Positions 5,020 to 5,247 of a stretch of 5,247 nt of DNA are shown one piece after another; within the stretch, counting starts at the first letter, position 1, and every line of letters begins with the position of its first letter. The notes beneath the pieces are model-generated. The model worked only from the letters and a program-made list of their open reading frames with translations, ran no database searches and was not told the origin of the DNA. The DNA is taken from the NCBI GenBank assembly GCA_019689775.1, contig JADGGV010000317.1, positions 1 to 5,247 of the forward strand, in the 5' to 3' direction. The DNA is from Gemmatimonadota bacterium. GTDB taxonomy: Bacteria > Gemmatimonadota > Gemmatimonadetes > Longimicrobiales > RSA9. The position numbers were made by a program, and so were the translations under genes.

Positions 5020-5243
5020 TGCGCTTCGGCTAGTGGCTTCCCGGCTTCGGCGGCTGGCTGCGCAACGTGGACGACGAGGGGCTGAGGGCGACGTGGGCGT
5101 ATGTCGGCCGCCAGGCCCGGCGCCGCGGCGAGATCGGCCTCGAGCTGCCGCTCATCGCGGGGCTGAACCTGAACGAAATCGAGGGGACGGAGCGGTTCGC
5201 CGAGGCGGTGGTTCCGGTGGTTTCGGGGGCGGGGGTTCGTTGA
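5019..5243 (+). pseudogene. LLM-class flavin-dependent monooxygenase remnant (alkanesulfonate/sulfone type)
   Basis: Intact relatives are about 350-380-residue (beta/alpha)8 enzymes that use reduced flavin (or F420) and oxygen, many releasing sulfite from sulfonates or sulfones. Here ATG overlaps the ATP-grasp stop (TGATG), but codon 5 is TAG (5031-5033) where relatives begin MRFGYWLP; one base (TAT or TAC to TAG) explains it. Beyond the stop the frame keeps typical N-terminal sequence (WLPGFGGWLRNVDDEG, LPLIAGLNLNEIEG). Then it jumps directly to sequence like the family's C-terminus (ERFAEAVVPVV) and ends at TGA 5241-5243, 74 codons in all. The junction lies near 5180-5195, so about 290-300 residues are lost, including most of the barrel and the active site. 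It cannot make a working enzyme. Identity rests on remembered family sequence; a protein search of 5034-5240 would test it. Confidence 0.75.
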
Positions 5244-5247
5244 GGCC

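Noticed and set aside
1..5247. CRISPR arrays, tRNA or rRNA genes, transposases and integrases
   Set aside because: No regularly spaced repeats, cloverleaf folds, rRNA-like sequence or transposase motifs were seen.

Overview
This is a window from a very GC-rich bacterial chromosome or contig. By eye the coding regions have strong G/C preference at third codon positions. No taxon is proven. The ATP-grasp/LLM gene pair resembles pairs I associate with Chloroflexota (Thermomicrobia-like) and other high-GC bacteria, so that is a low-confidence guess. There are two divergent halves.

Left half (about 200-2515, minus strand). An apparent two-gene operon encodes an Mrr_N-like winged-helix protein without a nuclease domain, followed after 10 bases by a Fic-family AMPylator. 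The Fic protein has an N-terminal inhibitory motif, a perfect catalytic core and a C-terminal winged helix. The fic reading frame is broken by loss of one base just before its active-site motif. Downstream on the same strand lies a small unrecognised gene (208-615) that is also interrupted. Two related modules of about 65 bp (581-645 and 763-828), each with three TTAA cores about two helical turns apart, lie at the start of the small gene and at the fic stop codon. They look like operator or other protein-binding arrays.

Middle. The 408-base gap at 2516-2923 holds a hairpin or operator-like inverted repeat but no convincing gene. It is followed by a plus-strand SRPBCC (polyketide cyclase/dehydrase-like) gene.

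Right half (3592-5243, plus strand). This is the most interesting part. A good sigma-70-type promoter leads directly into a SAM-II-like riboswitch. A short ORF with a good ribosome binding site follows, carrying a run of six Cys codons in thirteen. After it come a 13-base antiterminator strand and a perfect intrinsic terminator. Downstream are an ATP-grasp ligase gene and an overlapping LLM-class flavin-dependent monooxygenase gene of the alkanesulfonate/sulfone type, now a remnant with an early TAG and a large internal deletion. The parts suggest an operon for sulfur scavenging or sulfur-compound processing, controlled by both SAM (aptamer) and cysteine supply (ribosome-mediated attenuation). 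This reading is inferred from sequence only. Three of the six protein genes are disrupted, so either real decay or assembly errors must be considered.
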